In this document: positions 26,799-36,016 of the stretch, piece by piece | Numbering within the stretch: the stretch's first letter is position 1 | How the letters are laid out: each line of letters opens with the position of its first letter | Assembly (NCBI GenBank): GCA_030688605.1 | Contig: JAUYJB010000122.1 | Coordinates: 1 to 44,170 of the forward strand | DNA length: 44,170 nt | Source of the DNA: Hyphomicrobiales bacterium | GTDB taxonomy: Bacteria; Pseudomonadota; Alphaproteobacteria; Rhizobiales; NORP267 | Reading direction: 5' to 3' | The notes under the pieces: model-generated | What the model was told of the DNA's origin: nothing | The model's database searches: none | What the model saw: the letters and a program-made list of their open reading frames with translations, nothing else | Position numbers and translations under genes: made by a program

Positions 26799-27179
26799 TC
26801 ATGCCAATTCCATGGCCTTCGATTCACGCCCTTCGCGCTTCGGCTCCCGCACCTCGTCGATTATCCGTGCCCGCACGCCGGGACCAAGCTGCTGCAGCGT
26901 CAATTCCCGGCCATTGGCGAAGCGCACGGCATCTTGATAAATGCCGGTCTCCTTGCGGACGAAAACGACATCGGCCGGCGAAGTCACGCCGTGGGCGCTC
27001 AAAATCGTCCGCGGCACGTCCTCGAGCCGGATGCGGGTGTCGTACGCCATGCAGACGGCCGTCGTCTCGTTGTCGGGCGCGAGGAACCCGATGCTGCCGC
27101 TGGAAAAGCGGTGGGTCCGGTATTCCTCCCCTGCCCGCGCGGGCCGACTGCGATACATTTCCAGTGAGTAGTCGCACAT
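26799..27179 (-). CDS. Conserved hypothetical protein (MCDYSLE type)
   Basis: A 126-residue soluble protein with no signal peptide or membrane helix. It begins MCDYSLEMYRSRPARAGEEY, a start I associate with an uncharacterised protein seen in rhizobial genomes. The middle (SGSIGFLAPDNETTAVCMAY then DTRIRLEDVP) is predicted beta-rich by eye. Two Cys (2 and 43) are present, but no metal-binding cluster. AAAGGAG lies close upstream of the ATG at 27179, which decides the start over a longer reading to 27227. Function unknown; it is a single-gene unit convergent to rlmE. Confidence 0.75.
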   Translation of the reverse strand: MCDYSLEMYRSRPARAGEEYRTHRFSSGSIGFLAPDNETTAVCMAYDTRIRLEDVPRTILSAHGVTSPADVVFVRKETGIYQDAVRFANGRELTLQQLGPGVRARIIDEVREPKREGRESKAMELA

Positions 27180-28996
<1,817 letters not shown>

Positions 28997-29020
28997 GCGG
29001 CCGTTATTCGCTATGCGATT

Positions 29021-29203
29021 GCCCCCTCACCCAGCTCCGGGTAGGGCTCGCGCTACGCGCTCGCCAACCCTTCGCATCCCTCTCCCGCGAGGGGGGAGGG
29101 AGCAGAGAAGAGCCGATGGCTGATTCACCTCTCCCCTGGCGGGAGAGAGCCCGCCCCCGACCCGATCGGGGGTCGGATCGAGAAGCGAGCCGGGTGAGGG
29201 GGA
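29021..29203. repeat. Intergenic palindromic repeat element
   Basis: About 183 bases bounded by CCCCCTCACCC (29022-29032) and its inverse GGGTGAGGGGG (29192-29202). Inside are further complementary stretches (CTCTCCCGCGAGGGGGGAG, CACCTCTCCCCTGGCGGGAG, CCCGACCCGATCGGGGGTCGG). This composition is typical of the RIME-like palindromic repeats found between genes in many alphaproteobacteria. It ends 25 bases before rsmB and encodes no protein. Confidence 0.75.
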
Positions 29204-29227
29204 TAGCGTGAGAGGAAGGTCTTAGGG

Positions 29228-30520
29228 ATGCGCCTGGGCGGAAGGCTTGCCGCGGCGATCGAAGTTCTCGAAGACATCGACGCGCGCCACCGCCCGGCCG
29301 CGGACGCGCTGAAGGATTGGGGCACGGGCCATCGCTTTGCCGGTTCCGCCGACCGCGCCGCGATCGGCAATCTTGTCTTCGATTGTCTGCGAAAGCGCCG
29401 CTCGCTTGCCTGGCGCATGGGGTCGGACGCGCCGCGCGCGTTGGCGCTGGCGGCGCTTCAGGGCTGGGGCGTTTCGGTCGAGGAGATCGACAAGATCATG
29501 GCCGGCGACCCTCACGCGCCGGACGTGCTGAGCATGGCGGAACGGGCGGCGCTCGCTGCGGACAATCTCGGCGAAGTGCCCGACGATGCGCGCGCCGACG
29601 TGCCGGAATGGCTGTGGCCGTCCTTTTCCGCCGCGCTAGGGGAGAACGCCGTAGAGGAAGGCGCGGCATTGGCCGCCCGCGCAGCCCTCGACCTGCGCGT
29701 CAACCGGCTCAAGTCCGACCGCGATAAGGTGCTGAAGGCGCTCGCCCGCTTCGGCGCCCAGCCGACGGTGCTGTCGCCCGACGGGGTGCGTATCGCGGCG
29801 CCCGCGGGGGAGGGCCGCCTGCCCAACGTGCGGGCCGAGGCCGGCTTCCGCAAAGGCTGGTTCGAGGTCCAGGACGAGGGCTCGCAACTCGCCGCACTCC
29901 TTTCCGGCGCCAAGGCGGGCGATCAGGTCGCCGACATCTGCTCAGGCGCCGGCGGCAAGACCCTGGCGCTTGCCGCGATGATGGAAAACAAGGGCCAGGT
30001 GCATGCCTATGATGCCGACCGGCATAGGCTGAAGAACATTTTCGAGCGCCTGAAGCGCGCCGGCACCCGCAACGTCCAGGTCCATTCGCCGGGGGAGGGC
30101 GATCCGCTGGCATCGCTTGCAGGCCGGATGGATGTCGTCCTTGTCGACGCGCCCTGCTCCGGCTCGGGCGTCTGGCGAAGGCACCCGGACGCCAAATGGC
30201 GGTTGACCGAGGATGCCCTTTCCCGGCGCATGGCGGAGCAGGAGGCCGTCCTCGACCAGGGCGCGGCTCTCGTCGGACCCGGCGGGCGGCTCGTCTATGC
30301 GACCTGTTCCGTGCTGGCGCAGGAGAACCGCGATCAGGTCGATGCGTTTCTCGGACGGCATGCGGAATTCGGCCTTCTGCCTTATCCGGAGGCATGGGCG
30401 GCGACCCTCGACACCGAGCCGCCGGCTTCCGCCGACGGGCGCGCGGATTCGCTGCTGCTCACGCCTGCCCGCCACGGCACCGACGGATTTTTCGTCGCGG
30501 TCCTTAAGCGGGCGGCTTGA
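29228..30520 (+). CDS. rsmB: RsmB/NOP-type RNA m5C methyltransferase
   Basis: A 430-residue SAM-dependent RNA cytosine-C5 methyltransferase of the RsmB/NOP2 family, probably for 16S rRNA. An N-terminal helical NusB-like part (about 1-140) precedes the catalytic domain. SAM motif: QVADICSGAGGKTLALAAMM. The two Cys of the family are in DAPCSGSGVWRRHPD (release Cys) and YATCSVLAQEN (catalytic Cys). AGGAAGG lies before the ATG. It sits between guaB and guaA, an arrangement I have seen in other rhizobia. The exact target base is inferred from the family. Confidence 0.88.
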   Translation: MRLGGRLAAAIEVLEDIDARHRPAADALKDWGTGHRFAGSADRAAIGNLVFDCLRKRRSLAWRMGSDAPRALALAALQGWGVSVEEIDKIMAGDPHAPDVLSMAERAALAADNLGEVPDDARADVPEWLWPSFSAALGENAVEEGAALAARAALDLRVNRLKSDRDKVLKALARFGAQPTVLSPDGVRIAAPAGEGRLPNVRAEAGFRKGWFEVQDEGSQLAALLSGAKAGDQVADICSGAGGKTLALAAMMENKGQVHAYDADRHRLKNIFERLKRAGTRNVQVHSPGEGDPLASLAGRMDVVLVDAPCSGSGVWRRHPDAKWRLTEDALSRRMAEQEAVLDQGAALVGPGGRLVYATCSVLAQENRDQVDAFLGRHAEFGLLPYPEAWAATLDTEPPASADGRADSLLLTPARHGTDGFFVAVLKRAA

Positions 30521-30578
30521 CACCGGTTCATGGACATTCTGAATGACCCGACCCGACGTGCGAGGCGGAGCCATGCCG

Positions 30579-31385
30579 ATGAGCGATACGATGGAAAATC
30601 TCGAGCGGGCCGCACTGCGCTCGCTGCACGAGGCGGCCGACGAGGCGCTCAAGGAAAAGCTCGGCCTGGCGATGCATGGGATCGGCGGGGCGCTGGTCTC
30701 GGTGGCCGGCGCGCTGCCCGCCTCGGCCATCGTCGTCAACCGCACCCACGGGCTCGGTCTCGCAACCCCGGCGAGCCGCAATGACGTTAAGGCCATCGCC
30801 GCCCTTTACCGCAAAGCCGGCGTTCAGCGCTATTTCGTCCATCGTCATCCGCGAAGCCAGCCCGCGGAACTGCCGGACTGGCTTACCGCCGCGGGTCTTG
30901 AAAAGGCCCGTGGCTGGATGAAATTCACCCGCGGCGCGGAGCCTCCGCCGGAGCGCAAGACGGACCTGACGATCCGCGAGATCGGCCCCGAGCACGGCCT
31001 GGCGTTCGGCCGCATCGCCGCTGGCGCTTTCGATCTCGGCGAACAGGCCGCTCCCTGGATTGCGCGACTTGCCGGGCACCCCGGCTGGCGGCTTTTCATG
31101 AGCTTTAGCGGCGAGGAGCCCGCCGGAACCGGCGCGCTCTACGTGATGGACGGCATCGCCTGGTGCGATTGGGCCTCGACGGTGCCCGCCTTCCGCCGCC
31201 GCGGCGGGCAGGGGGCGCTGCTCGCGCACCGTATCCGCGAGGCGATCGACATGGGCTGCCGGCGGCTCGGCACGGCGACCGGCGAGGAAATCCCCGGCGC
31301 CCCGCAGCACTCCTACGCCAATATCCTGCGCATGGGCTTCAAGGAAGCCTATATACGGGAGAACTACGCGCCGCCGCGGCGGTAG
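30579..31385 (+). CDS. GNAT-family N-acetyltransferase
   Basis: About 268 residues. The C-terminal half (about 140-260) is a GNAT fold: GTGALYVMDGIAWCDWASTV forms beta-4/5 and FRRRGGQGALLAHRIREA is the acetyl-CoA pyrophosphate loop, close to the Q/RxxGxG/A pattern. The N-terminal half has no clear motif and may be a degenerate second GNAT domain. The start is uncertain: ATG 30579 has GGAG at 8 bases, better than ATG 30573 or 30543. Cotranscribed in the guaB-rsmB-guaA direction, 22 bases or so after rsmB by the longest reading. Substrate unknown. Confidence 0.78.
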   Translation: MSDTMENLERAALRSLHEAADEALKEKLGLAMHGIGGALVSVAGALPASAIVVNRTHGLGLATPASRNDVKAIAALYRKAGVQRYFVHRHPRSQPAELPDWLTAAGLEKARGWMKFTRGAEPPPERKTDLTIREIGPEHGLAFGRIAAGAFDLGEQAAPWIARLAGHPGWRLFMSFSGEEPAGTGALYVMDGIAWCDWASTVPAFRRRGGQGALLAHRIREAIDMGCRRLGTATGEEIPGAPQHSYANILRMGFKEAYIRENYAPPRR

Positions 31386-31432
31386 CGCGGCGCGCCATTG
31401 CCGACTCAAACCGGTTCCTATAACCAGCGCCC

Positions 31433-32980
31433 ATGACCGACCGTGTCCTGATCATCGATTTCGGCGCGCAATATACCCAGCTCATCGCCCGGCGCGTGCG
31501 CGAGGCCGGCGTCTATTGCGAGATCGTGCCGTTCCACAAGGCCGGCGCGGTCTTCAAGAGCTTCGCGCCCAAGGCGGTGATCCTCTCCGGCGGGCCGGCG
31601 AGCGTGCACGAGGCCGGCACGCCGCGGGCGCCGGAGGAAATCTTCTCCGCCGGCACCCCGGTGCTCGGCATCTGCTATGGCGAGCAGGCGATCTGCGCCC
31701 AGCTCGGCGGCAAGGTGGAGCCGGCGACCGAGCGCGAGTTCGGCCGCGCCTTCGTCGAGGTCACCGACGACTGCGGGCTGTTCAAGGGCGTGTGGAAGAA
31801 GGGCGAGCGCCACCAGGTATGGATGAGCCATGGCGACCGGGTGACGGCGTTGCCCAAGGGCTTCCGGCCCGTCGCGGTCTCCGACAACGCGCCGTTTGCG
31901 GCCATCGCCAATGACGAGGCGCGAATCTATGGCGTCCAGTTCCACCCCGAGGTGGCGCATACGCCGGACGGCCCGCGGCTGCTCGCCAATTTCGTGCTGC
32001 ATGTGGCGGGATGCGCCGGCGACTGGACCATGGCCGCCTTCCGCCATGACGCGGTAAAGCGCATCCGCGACCGGGTCGGCAAGGGCCGGGTCATTTGCGG
32101 GCTTTCCGGCGGCGTCGATTCGGCGGTCGCCGCGGTGCTCATCCACGAGGCGATCGGCGACCAGCTGACCTGCGTCTTCGTCGATCACGGGCTGTTGCGC
32201 GAGGGCGAGGCGGGCGAGGTCGTGGACCTGTTCCGCGGCCACTACAACATTCCCCTGGTGCACGCCGACGAGAGCGAGCGCTTCCTCGCCGCGCTCGACG
32301 GCGTCTCGGAACCCGAGGACAAGCGCAAGATCATCGGCGGCCTGTTCATCGAGGTGTTCGACGAGGTTGCGGCGGGCCTCGGCGACATCGATTTCCTCGC
32401 CCAGGGGACGCTTTATCCCGACGTCATCGAGAGCGTCTCGTTTACCGGTGGGCCCTCGGTCACCATCAAGTCGCACCACAATGTCGGCGGCCTGCCGGTG
32501 CGCATGAAGCTGAAGCTGGTCGAGCCGCTGCGCGAGCTGTTCAAGGACGAGGTGCGCGTGCTCGGCCGCGAACTCGGCCTGCCCGAGGCGTTCGTCGCCC
32601 GCCACCCCTTCCCGGGGCCTGGACTTGCCATCCGCTGCCCGGGCGCGGCGACGCGCGAGAAGCTCGCCATGTTGCGCCGGGCCGACGCGATCTTTCTCGA
32701 CGAGATCCGCAAGGCCGGGCTCTACGACGCCATCTGGCAGGCCTTCGCGGTGCTGCTGCCGGTGAAAAGCGTCGGCGTCATGGGCGACGCGCGAACCTAT
32801 GAACATGTCTGCGCGCTCAGGGCCGTCACCTCTACCGACGGCATGACCGCGGACTTCTATCCCTTCGACATGGAATTTCTCGGCCGCGCCGCGACCCGCA
32901 TCATCAACGAGGTCAGGGGCATCAACCGCGTCGTCTACGACGTGACCAGCAAACCGCCGGGGACGATCGAGTGGGAGTAG
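31433..32980 (+). CDS. guaA: GMP synthase (glutamine-hydrolysing)
   Basis: A 515-residue two-domain enzyme converting XMP to GMP with ATP and glutamine. The N-terminal class I glutaminase has Cys81 in GICYGEQ and His/Glu in QFHPEVAHT. The ATP-pyrophosphatase has the P-loop [15 protein letters not shown] and the C-terminal dimer domain ends in [16 protein letters not shown]-like fragment (GGTTCCTATAACCA, 31413-31426) lies in its leader only 6 bases before the ATG, and no good ribosome-binding site is visible. The accessory toxin-antitoxin island begins 59 bases after the stop. Confidence 0.96.
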   Translation: MTDRVLIIDFGAQYTQLIARRVREAGVYCEIVPFHKAGAVFKSFAPKAVILSGGPASVHEAGTPRAPEEIFSAGTPVLGICYGEQAICAQLGGKVEPATEREFGRAFVEVTDDCGLFKGVWKKGERHQVWMSHGDRVTALPKGFRPVAVSDNAPFAAIANDEARIYGVQFHPEVAHTPDGPRLLANFVLHVAGCAGDWTMAAFRHDAVKRIRDRVGKGRVICGLSGGVDSAVAAVLIHEAIGDQLTCVFVDHGLLREGEAGEVVDLFRGHYNIPLVHADESERFLAALDGVSEPEDKRKIIGGLFIEVFDEVAAGLGDIDFLAQGTLYPDVIESVSFTGGPSVTIKSHHNVGGLPVRMKLKLVEPLRELFKDEVRVLGRELGLPEAFVARHPFPGPGLAIRCPGAATREKLAMLRRADAIFLDEIRKAGLYDAIWQAFAVLLPVKSVGVMGDARTYEHVCALRAVTSTDGMTADFYPFDMEFLGRAATRIINEVRGINRVVYDVTSKPPGTIEWE

Positions 32981-33039
32981 GCCCCCGAATCTGCTATCAT
33001 GTTGGGGCTGGACCTAGACTGATTTTCGACAGGCGAATC

Positions 33040-33924
33040 ATGGCGACGCGAACCATCCACCAGAATGGACTTCTGAGAAGAGTTTCCGTGACTTACGATT
33101 GCCGTGACCCTGAAGACGTCCGGCAAATGATGGAGAGCCTCAAGGCAATTTCCGTTCGGAAGGATATCGGCGAGACCCTTCGCGACAAATTATTTAACGA
33201 ACTTCAGACACTCCGAGCAGCCGCAGTTACCATTCTCAAGCAAGAAGGTTATCCCGGCGAAGATGGAGTGTACATGGAAGTCGGATCTGAATACAAACGT
33301 GTATCGCGTGAACAGTTCGAGAATGCAATAGGGCAATCTAGCCCGGATGAAAGGAAATCCTTCGTAAGGTTTCCTTTCTTCCGATTTGAGAGATTATCTA
33401 GAGCCGATCTTGCCGCTGCGCTCATATTCGAAATCGATCTTATGGTGGCCGATGCAGAGTCGAATGTAGATGGTTGGGATATGGTGTCGCGTGCGCTACG
33501 ATTTGCATCAGCCTATCACGACTTCGTTTTTGAAACCTCTGGAGCCAATTACCTTGCGGATGCTGAGGTTCGAGGCAAGACAGCCCGTCGTGAGGGGCTG
33601 AAGGAGCACATCAGAGGGCGACAAGAGCGTGCAAAATCATGGCAGGACGCGGCGGCACTCGCGGCAAGAGAGATGAAGCGCAAGAACCCGGCGCTTTCCA
33701 CTTCGGCCATCGCCGAGCGGTTGGCTGCGCGTTTTCAGCGCAGCGGTGGTCACATGAGGAGGGTTTTGCGCGCGCATAGATGCAACGTAGACAGCACGAA
33801 ATCTGAACGTGAATTGGATGGCGTTGCACACGACTCAATGCATGTGAAATCGGCGACCAGTAATATCGACCTCATCCCTCCTCCGAAGAGGTCGAATTTC
33901 GATGGTCAGCAGACGCAGGCTTGA
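33040..33924 (+). CDS. Unknown protein with C-terminal helix-turn-helix, first gene of a hicAB operon
   Basis: A 294-residue protein I do not recognise. The first 200 residues are mixed alpha/beta with no known motif. Residues about 203-246 (ALAAREMKRKNPALSTSAIA then ERLAARFQRSGGHMRRVLRA) look like a helix-turn-helix of the kind seen in mobile-element regulators. The tail (250-294) is polar and probably disordered. The coding stretch is clearly more AT-rich than guaA, which suggests transfer. It overlaps hicA by 23 bases, so the three genes form one operon. It may supply the DNA-binding function missing from the short HicB, or be a separate cargo. The ATG 33040 avoids overlap with guaA. Confidence 0.65.
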   Translation: MATRTIHQNGLLRRVSVTYDCRDPEDVRQMMESLKAISVRKDIGETLRDKLFNELQTLRAAAVTILKQEGYPGEDGVYMEVGSEYKRVSREQFENAIGQSSPDERKSFVRFPFFRFERLSRADLAAALIFEIDLMVADAESNVDGWDMVSRALRFASAYHDFVFETSGANYLADAEVRGKTARREGLKEHIRGRQERAKSWQDAAALAAREMKRKNPALSTSAIAERLAARFQRSGGHMRRVLRAHRCNVDSTKSERELDGVAHDSMHVKSATSNIDLIPPPKRSNFDGQQTQA

Positions 33925-34168
33925 GCAACTCCTGGAGCAAGTGCTTCAAGGGCGCGGTTTACTCACTTTTCAGGAATTTGAGTCGTTGATTGAAGCCTTG
34001 GGCTTCAGTCTCAATCGCCAACGCGGAAGCCACCGCATATATATCCATCCAAAGCTGGATCGGCCGTTCCCCGTTCAGCCCGATGGCAAGGATGCAAAGC
34101 GGTATCAGGTTAGGGAACTTCGCGATATGATCCGCAAATTCCGGCTCACGTTCGACGCAAACGAATGA
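33902..34168 (+). CDS. hicA: HicA-family mRNA interferase toxin
   Basis: An 88-residue protein. The C-terminal 60 residues are the HicA double-stranded-RNA-binding-like fold: FESLIEALGFSLNRQRGSHR holds the catalytic His44 in GSHRIYIHP. A further conserved block is RYQVRELRDMIRKF. HicA toxins cut mRNA and stop growth until bound by HicB. The first 20 residues extend beyond the usual 60-residue toxin. It overlaps the upstream gene by 23 bases and hicB by four (ATGA, 34165-34168), a tight arrangement typical of toxin-antitoxin pairs. Confidence 0.85.
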   Translation: MVSRRRLEQLLEQVLQGRGLLTFQEFESLIEALGFSLNRQRGSHRIYIHPKLDRPFPVQPDGKDAKRYQVRELRDMIRKFRLTFDANE

Positions 34169-34383
34169 ACGAATACGCAATCATAGTTTATTGGTCGCCG
34201 GAGGACGTCTTGTGGATCGCCGAGGCGCCCGACCTCAAGCCCTGCGCTGCCCACGGCCATACGCCGGAGGAGGCCGTCGCCGAGTTGCGCGTGGCCATGG
34301 AGCTTTGGCTTGAGACCGCGCGCGAGCACGGCATGCCAATCCCGGAGCCGCGCTTCCGCTCCCCCACCGTGGCGGCGGAATAG
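34165..34383 (+). CDS. hicB: HicB-family antitoxin (short form without DNA-binding domain)
   Basis: A 72-residue protein with the HicB partial RNase H-like fold: YAIIVYWSPEDVLWIAEAPD then LKPCAAHGHTPEEAVAELRV, then MELWLETAREHG and PIPEP. The usual C-terminal ribbon-helix-helix or HTH is missing, so it can bind HicA but probably not DNA. Autoregulation would need another protein, perhaps the HTH-tailed product of the first gene. The start overlaps the hicA stop (ATGA). Composition is closer to the host than that of the first gene. It ends 73 bases from the convergent HTH gene. Confidence 0.85.
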   Translation: MNEYAIIVYWSPEDVLWIAEAPDLKPCAAHGHTPEEAVAELRVAMELWLETAREHGMPIPEPRFRSPTVAAE

Positions 34384-34424
34384 TGCTTCCAACCGTACCG
34401 GCCCATTCGATCGTCCCCGAAATG

Positions 34425-34447
34425 CGCTTCGCTCCATACGGGCTACG
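34425..34447 (+). repeat. 23-bp direct repeat, copy 1
   Basis: A 23-base stretch beginning CGCTTCGCTCCATACG and ending GGCTACG, identical to 35304-35326. It lies between hicB and the HTH antitoxin-like gene, in the convergent gap. With copy 2 it brackets the TumE/HTH pair. Confidence 0.85.
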
Positions 34448-34456
34448 GCTTCCGCG

Positions 34457-34825
34457 TCACGCCGCCAGCTTCAGCGTCAGTTCCACTCGGGCGAAGGTCA
34501 CCACCGGCCTGAGCTTACGGCCCTCCCCCTTTTCGAAACGCACCAGGCCGTACTGCTCCATGGTGCGCAATGTGCGCGAGAGGTTGCTCTTGGCGCGGCC
34601 GCTCGCCGCCGCCAGTGCGGCGATCGATTCCGGGCGCTTCTCGGCGATCAGCGCGAGCAGCGCGCGGTTCTTCTCCGAAAGCACCTTGGCGAAGCTCTCC
34701 ACCGAGGTGAACCACACGTCCGGATCGCCGGCACCGCGCGCGCGGCGTCCCGCGACGATGTCGCGCGTATAGCGCATGATAACTTCGCGCGGTGCGATGG
34801 CGACCCTCAGGACCTTGCTCTTCAT
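34457..34825 (-). CDS. HTH protein, probable antitoxin partner of the TumE-like gene (HVO_A0114 type)
   Basis: A 122-residue winged-helix protein of MarR/ArsR-like form. SLAALAAASGRAKSNLSRTL-like helices (actual stretch IAALAAASGRAKSNLSRTLR, about 68-87) are followed by the wing MEQYGLVRFEKGEGRKLRPV. Proteins of this type pair with DUF6516/TumE-like partners in many genomes and are taken as antitoxins and autoregulators. Its ATG overlaps the stop of the TumE-like gene (ATGA, 34822-34825). A likely operator lies at 35191-35213. Confidence 0.8.
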   Translation of the reverse strand: MKSKVLRVAIAPREVIMRYTRDIVAGRRARGAGDPDVWFTSVESFAKVLSEKNRALLALIAEKRPESIAALAAASGRAKSNLSRTLRTMEQYGLVRFEKGEGRKLRPVVTFARVELTLKLAA

Positions 34826-35181
34826 TCGATACCCGCCTGTTTCAGAATGGCCGCGACCTCGCGCCAGAAATCGTCGATGAGCGTGTCCGCGTCACGATAG
34901 ACATAGGGCCGCACGGTCTCGCCGCGATGAAGGTGGTTGCGCCACGGCCTCGACCGCCGGGCCGGTCCACGAAGCGGGCGAACCAGATGGGCGTTGTCGA
35001 TCCCGAATATCCGCCGCCCATCCGGCTCATGCAGCGTCAGCGTGTAAGCGATCCCATGCGGCCGATCGTGCTCCGGCGGCACGCGCCACACCTCTATCTT
35101 GACCCAATATCCACCGCCGACCTCGGCGAGGATCCCGTGGAGATCAAGAAGCCGGTCGAGGCCCTCGTCGCGTCCAGCCAT
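34822..35181 (-). CDS. TumE-like (DUF6516) toxin candidate
   Basis: A 119-residue protein. Core features of the DUF6516/TumE group: GGYWVKIEVWRVP, PHGIAYTLTLHEPDGRRIFG, IDNAHLV and the C-terminal DADTLIDDFWREVAAILK. The pair with a small HTH gene downstream, overlapping by four bases, matches the family's usual arrangement. Toxic activity is predicted from family naming, not shown by a motif. No ribosome-binding site is visible upstream; a perfect spaced palindrome begins 9 bases before the ATG. Confidence 0.75.
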   Translation of the reverse strand: MAGRDEGLDRLLDLHGILAEVGGGYWVKIEVWRVPPEHDRPHGIAYTLTLHEPDGRRIFGIDNAHLVRPLRGPARRSRPWRNHLHRGETVRPYVYRDADTLIDDFWREVAAILKQAGIE

Positions 35182-35190
35182 GCTGCGATG

Positions 35191-35213
35191 TAGTTATCAC
35201 AGATTGATAACTA
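35191..35213 (-). promoter_or_regulatory. Palindromic operator candidate of the TumE/HTH operon
   Basis: TAGTTATC (35191-35198), 7 spacer bases, GATAACTA (35206-35213): a perfect inverted repeat of 8-bp arms, AT-rich, starting 9 bases upstream of the ATG at 35181. Position and size fit a dimeric winged-helix regulator, most simply the cotranscribed HTH protein binding its own promoter. Confidence 0.65.
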
Positions 35214-35303
35214 AAGGAAGGGCGGGGCACGATAAGGAAGAGGATTGAGCGGCGGCGAAATCCGGGACCGCCGTGCATCTCCGCTCCGCCGCTCCCCGCA
35301 TTC

Positions 35304-35326
35304 CGCTTCGCTCCATACGGGCTACG
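35304..35326 (+). repeat. 23-bp direct repeat, copy 2
   Basis: Identical to 34425-34447 (starts CGCTTCGCTCCATACG, ends GGCTACG). It lies between the TumE-like promoter and the end of the L,D-transpeptidase gene. The pair brackets about 0.86 kb containing exactly the second toxin-antitoxin module. Confidence 0.85.
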
Positions 35327-35341
35327 ATTCCATCTCCGCCC

Positions 35342-35758
35342 CTACCGCGTAACGACGATGCGGGTGTTCTTCATGCCGTATTCGCGCACCAGGTTGAACA
35401 GGACGGCGGCGTTTTCCGGGTGCAGCCGCACGCAGCCATGCGACGCCGGGCGGCCGAGATTCCTGATCTCGGTGGTGCCGTGGATGGCGTAGCCGCCGTG
35501 GAAGAATACCGAATAGGGCATCGGCGACCAATGGTATTTGCGCGAGAACCATTTGCGCTCGAGCCGAATCGGCGTGTACTTGCCCACCGGCGTGCGATAG
35601 CCGCGCCGCGCGGTCGACACTTTCCATTCATGCTTCAACCCGCCGTCGATGAAGACGCGCAGAAGCTGATCGGAGAGATCGATTTCGGCGCGAACGCCGG
35701 CAAGGACGGGAGCGGTTAACAGGGCAAGGGCGAGGCAAACGCAACCGAGGAACTTCAT
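35342..35758 (-). CDS. L,D-transpeptidase (YkuD domain), periplasmic
   Basis: A 138-residue exported protein. Signal peptide MKFLGCVCLALALLTAPVLA, then a YkuD domain. The active-site pattern is complete: IHGTTEIRNLGRPASHGCVR with His107 and catalytic Cys109. It crosslinks meso-DAP residues of peptidoglycan or attaches proteins to it. The protein is short, essentially the catalytic domain alone, with no LysM or binding domain. ATG 35758 is chosen for the signal peptide; a GTG at 35800 would add 14 residues. It is the first core gene beyond the toxin-antitoxin island. Confidence 0.9.
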   Translation of the reverse strand: MKFLGCVCLALALLTAPVLAGVRAEIDLSDQLLRVFIDGGLKHEWKVSTARRGYRTPVGKYTPIRLERKWFSRKYHWSPMPYSVFFHGGYAIHGTTEIRNLGRPASHGCVRLHPENAAVLFNLVREYGMKNTRIVVTR

Positions 35759-36016
35759 GACGGACGCCACCGGAACTTTTTCGACACAATGTTGACACAT
35801 TCCATATTGGCCGTTGTGTTACCGTCGCACAAGCCATTCGCGATCACATTCTCCGACGCGGGTTAAGCAATGCGTCCCAATCTGCCTCAATTGCGAGAAA
35901 TGCATTGACCGGCGGCCACAGGCCTGCCCTTTGGCTTTGGGCGGGGGAAAAGAACCGCGCTATAGTCCGCCTCGCCGCGATTCGGCGCGCGGGGCCATTT
36001 CTATGAGCGGAATGCC
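35759..36016. other. Divergent intergenic region ldt / nnrU
   Basis: 258 bases between divergent genes, so both promoters should lie here. TTGACA is present on the plus strand (about 35792-35797) but without a good -10 partner. No hairpin or repeat recognised. Confidence 0.35.

Noticed and set aside
34384-34456. Possible small gene between hicB and the HTH gene
   Set aside because: The stretch is short, holds one of the 23-bp repeats, and short frames here lack a ribosome-binding site.
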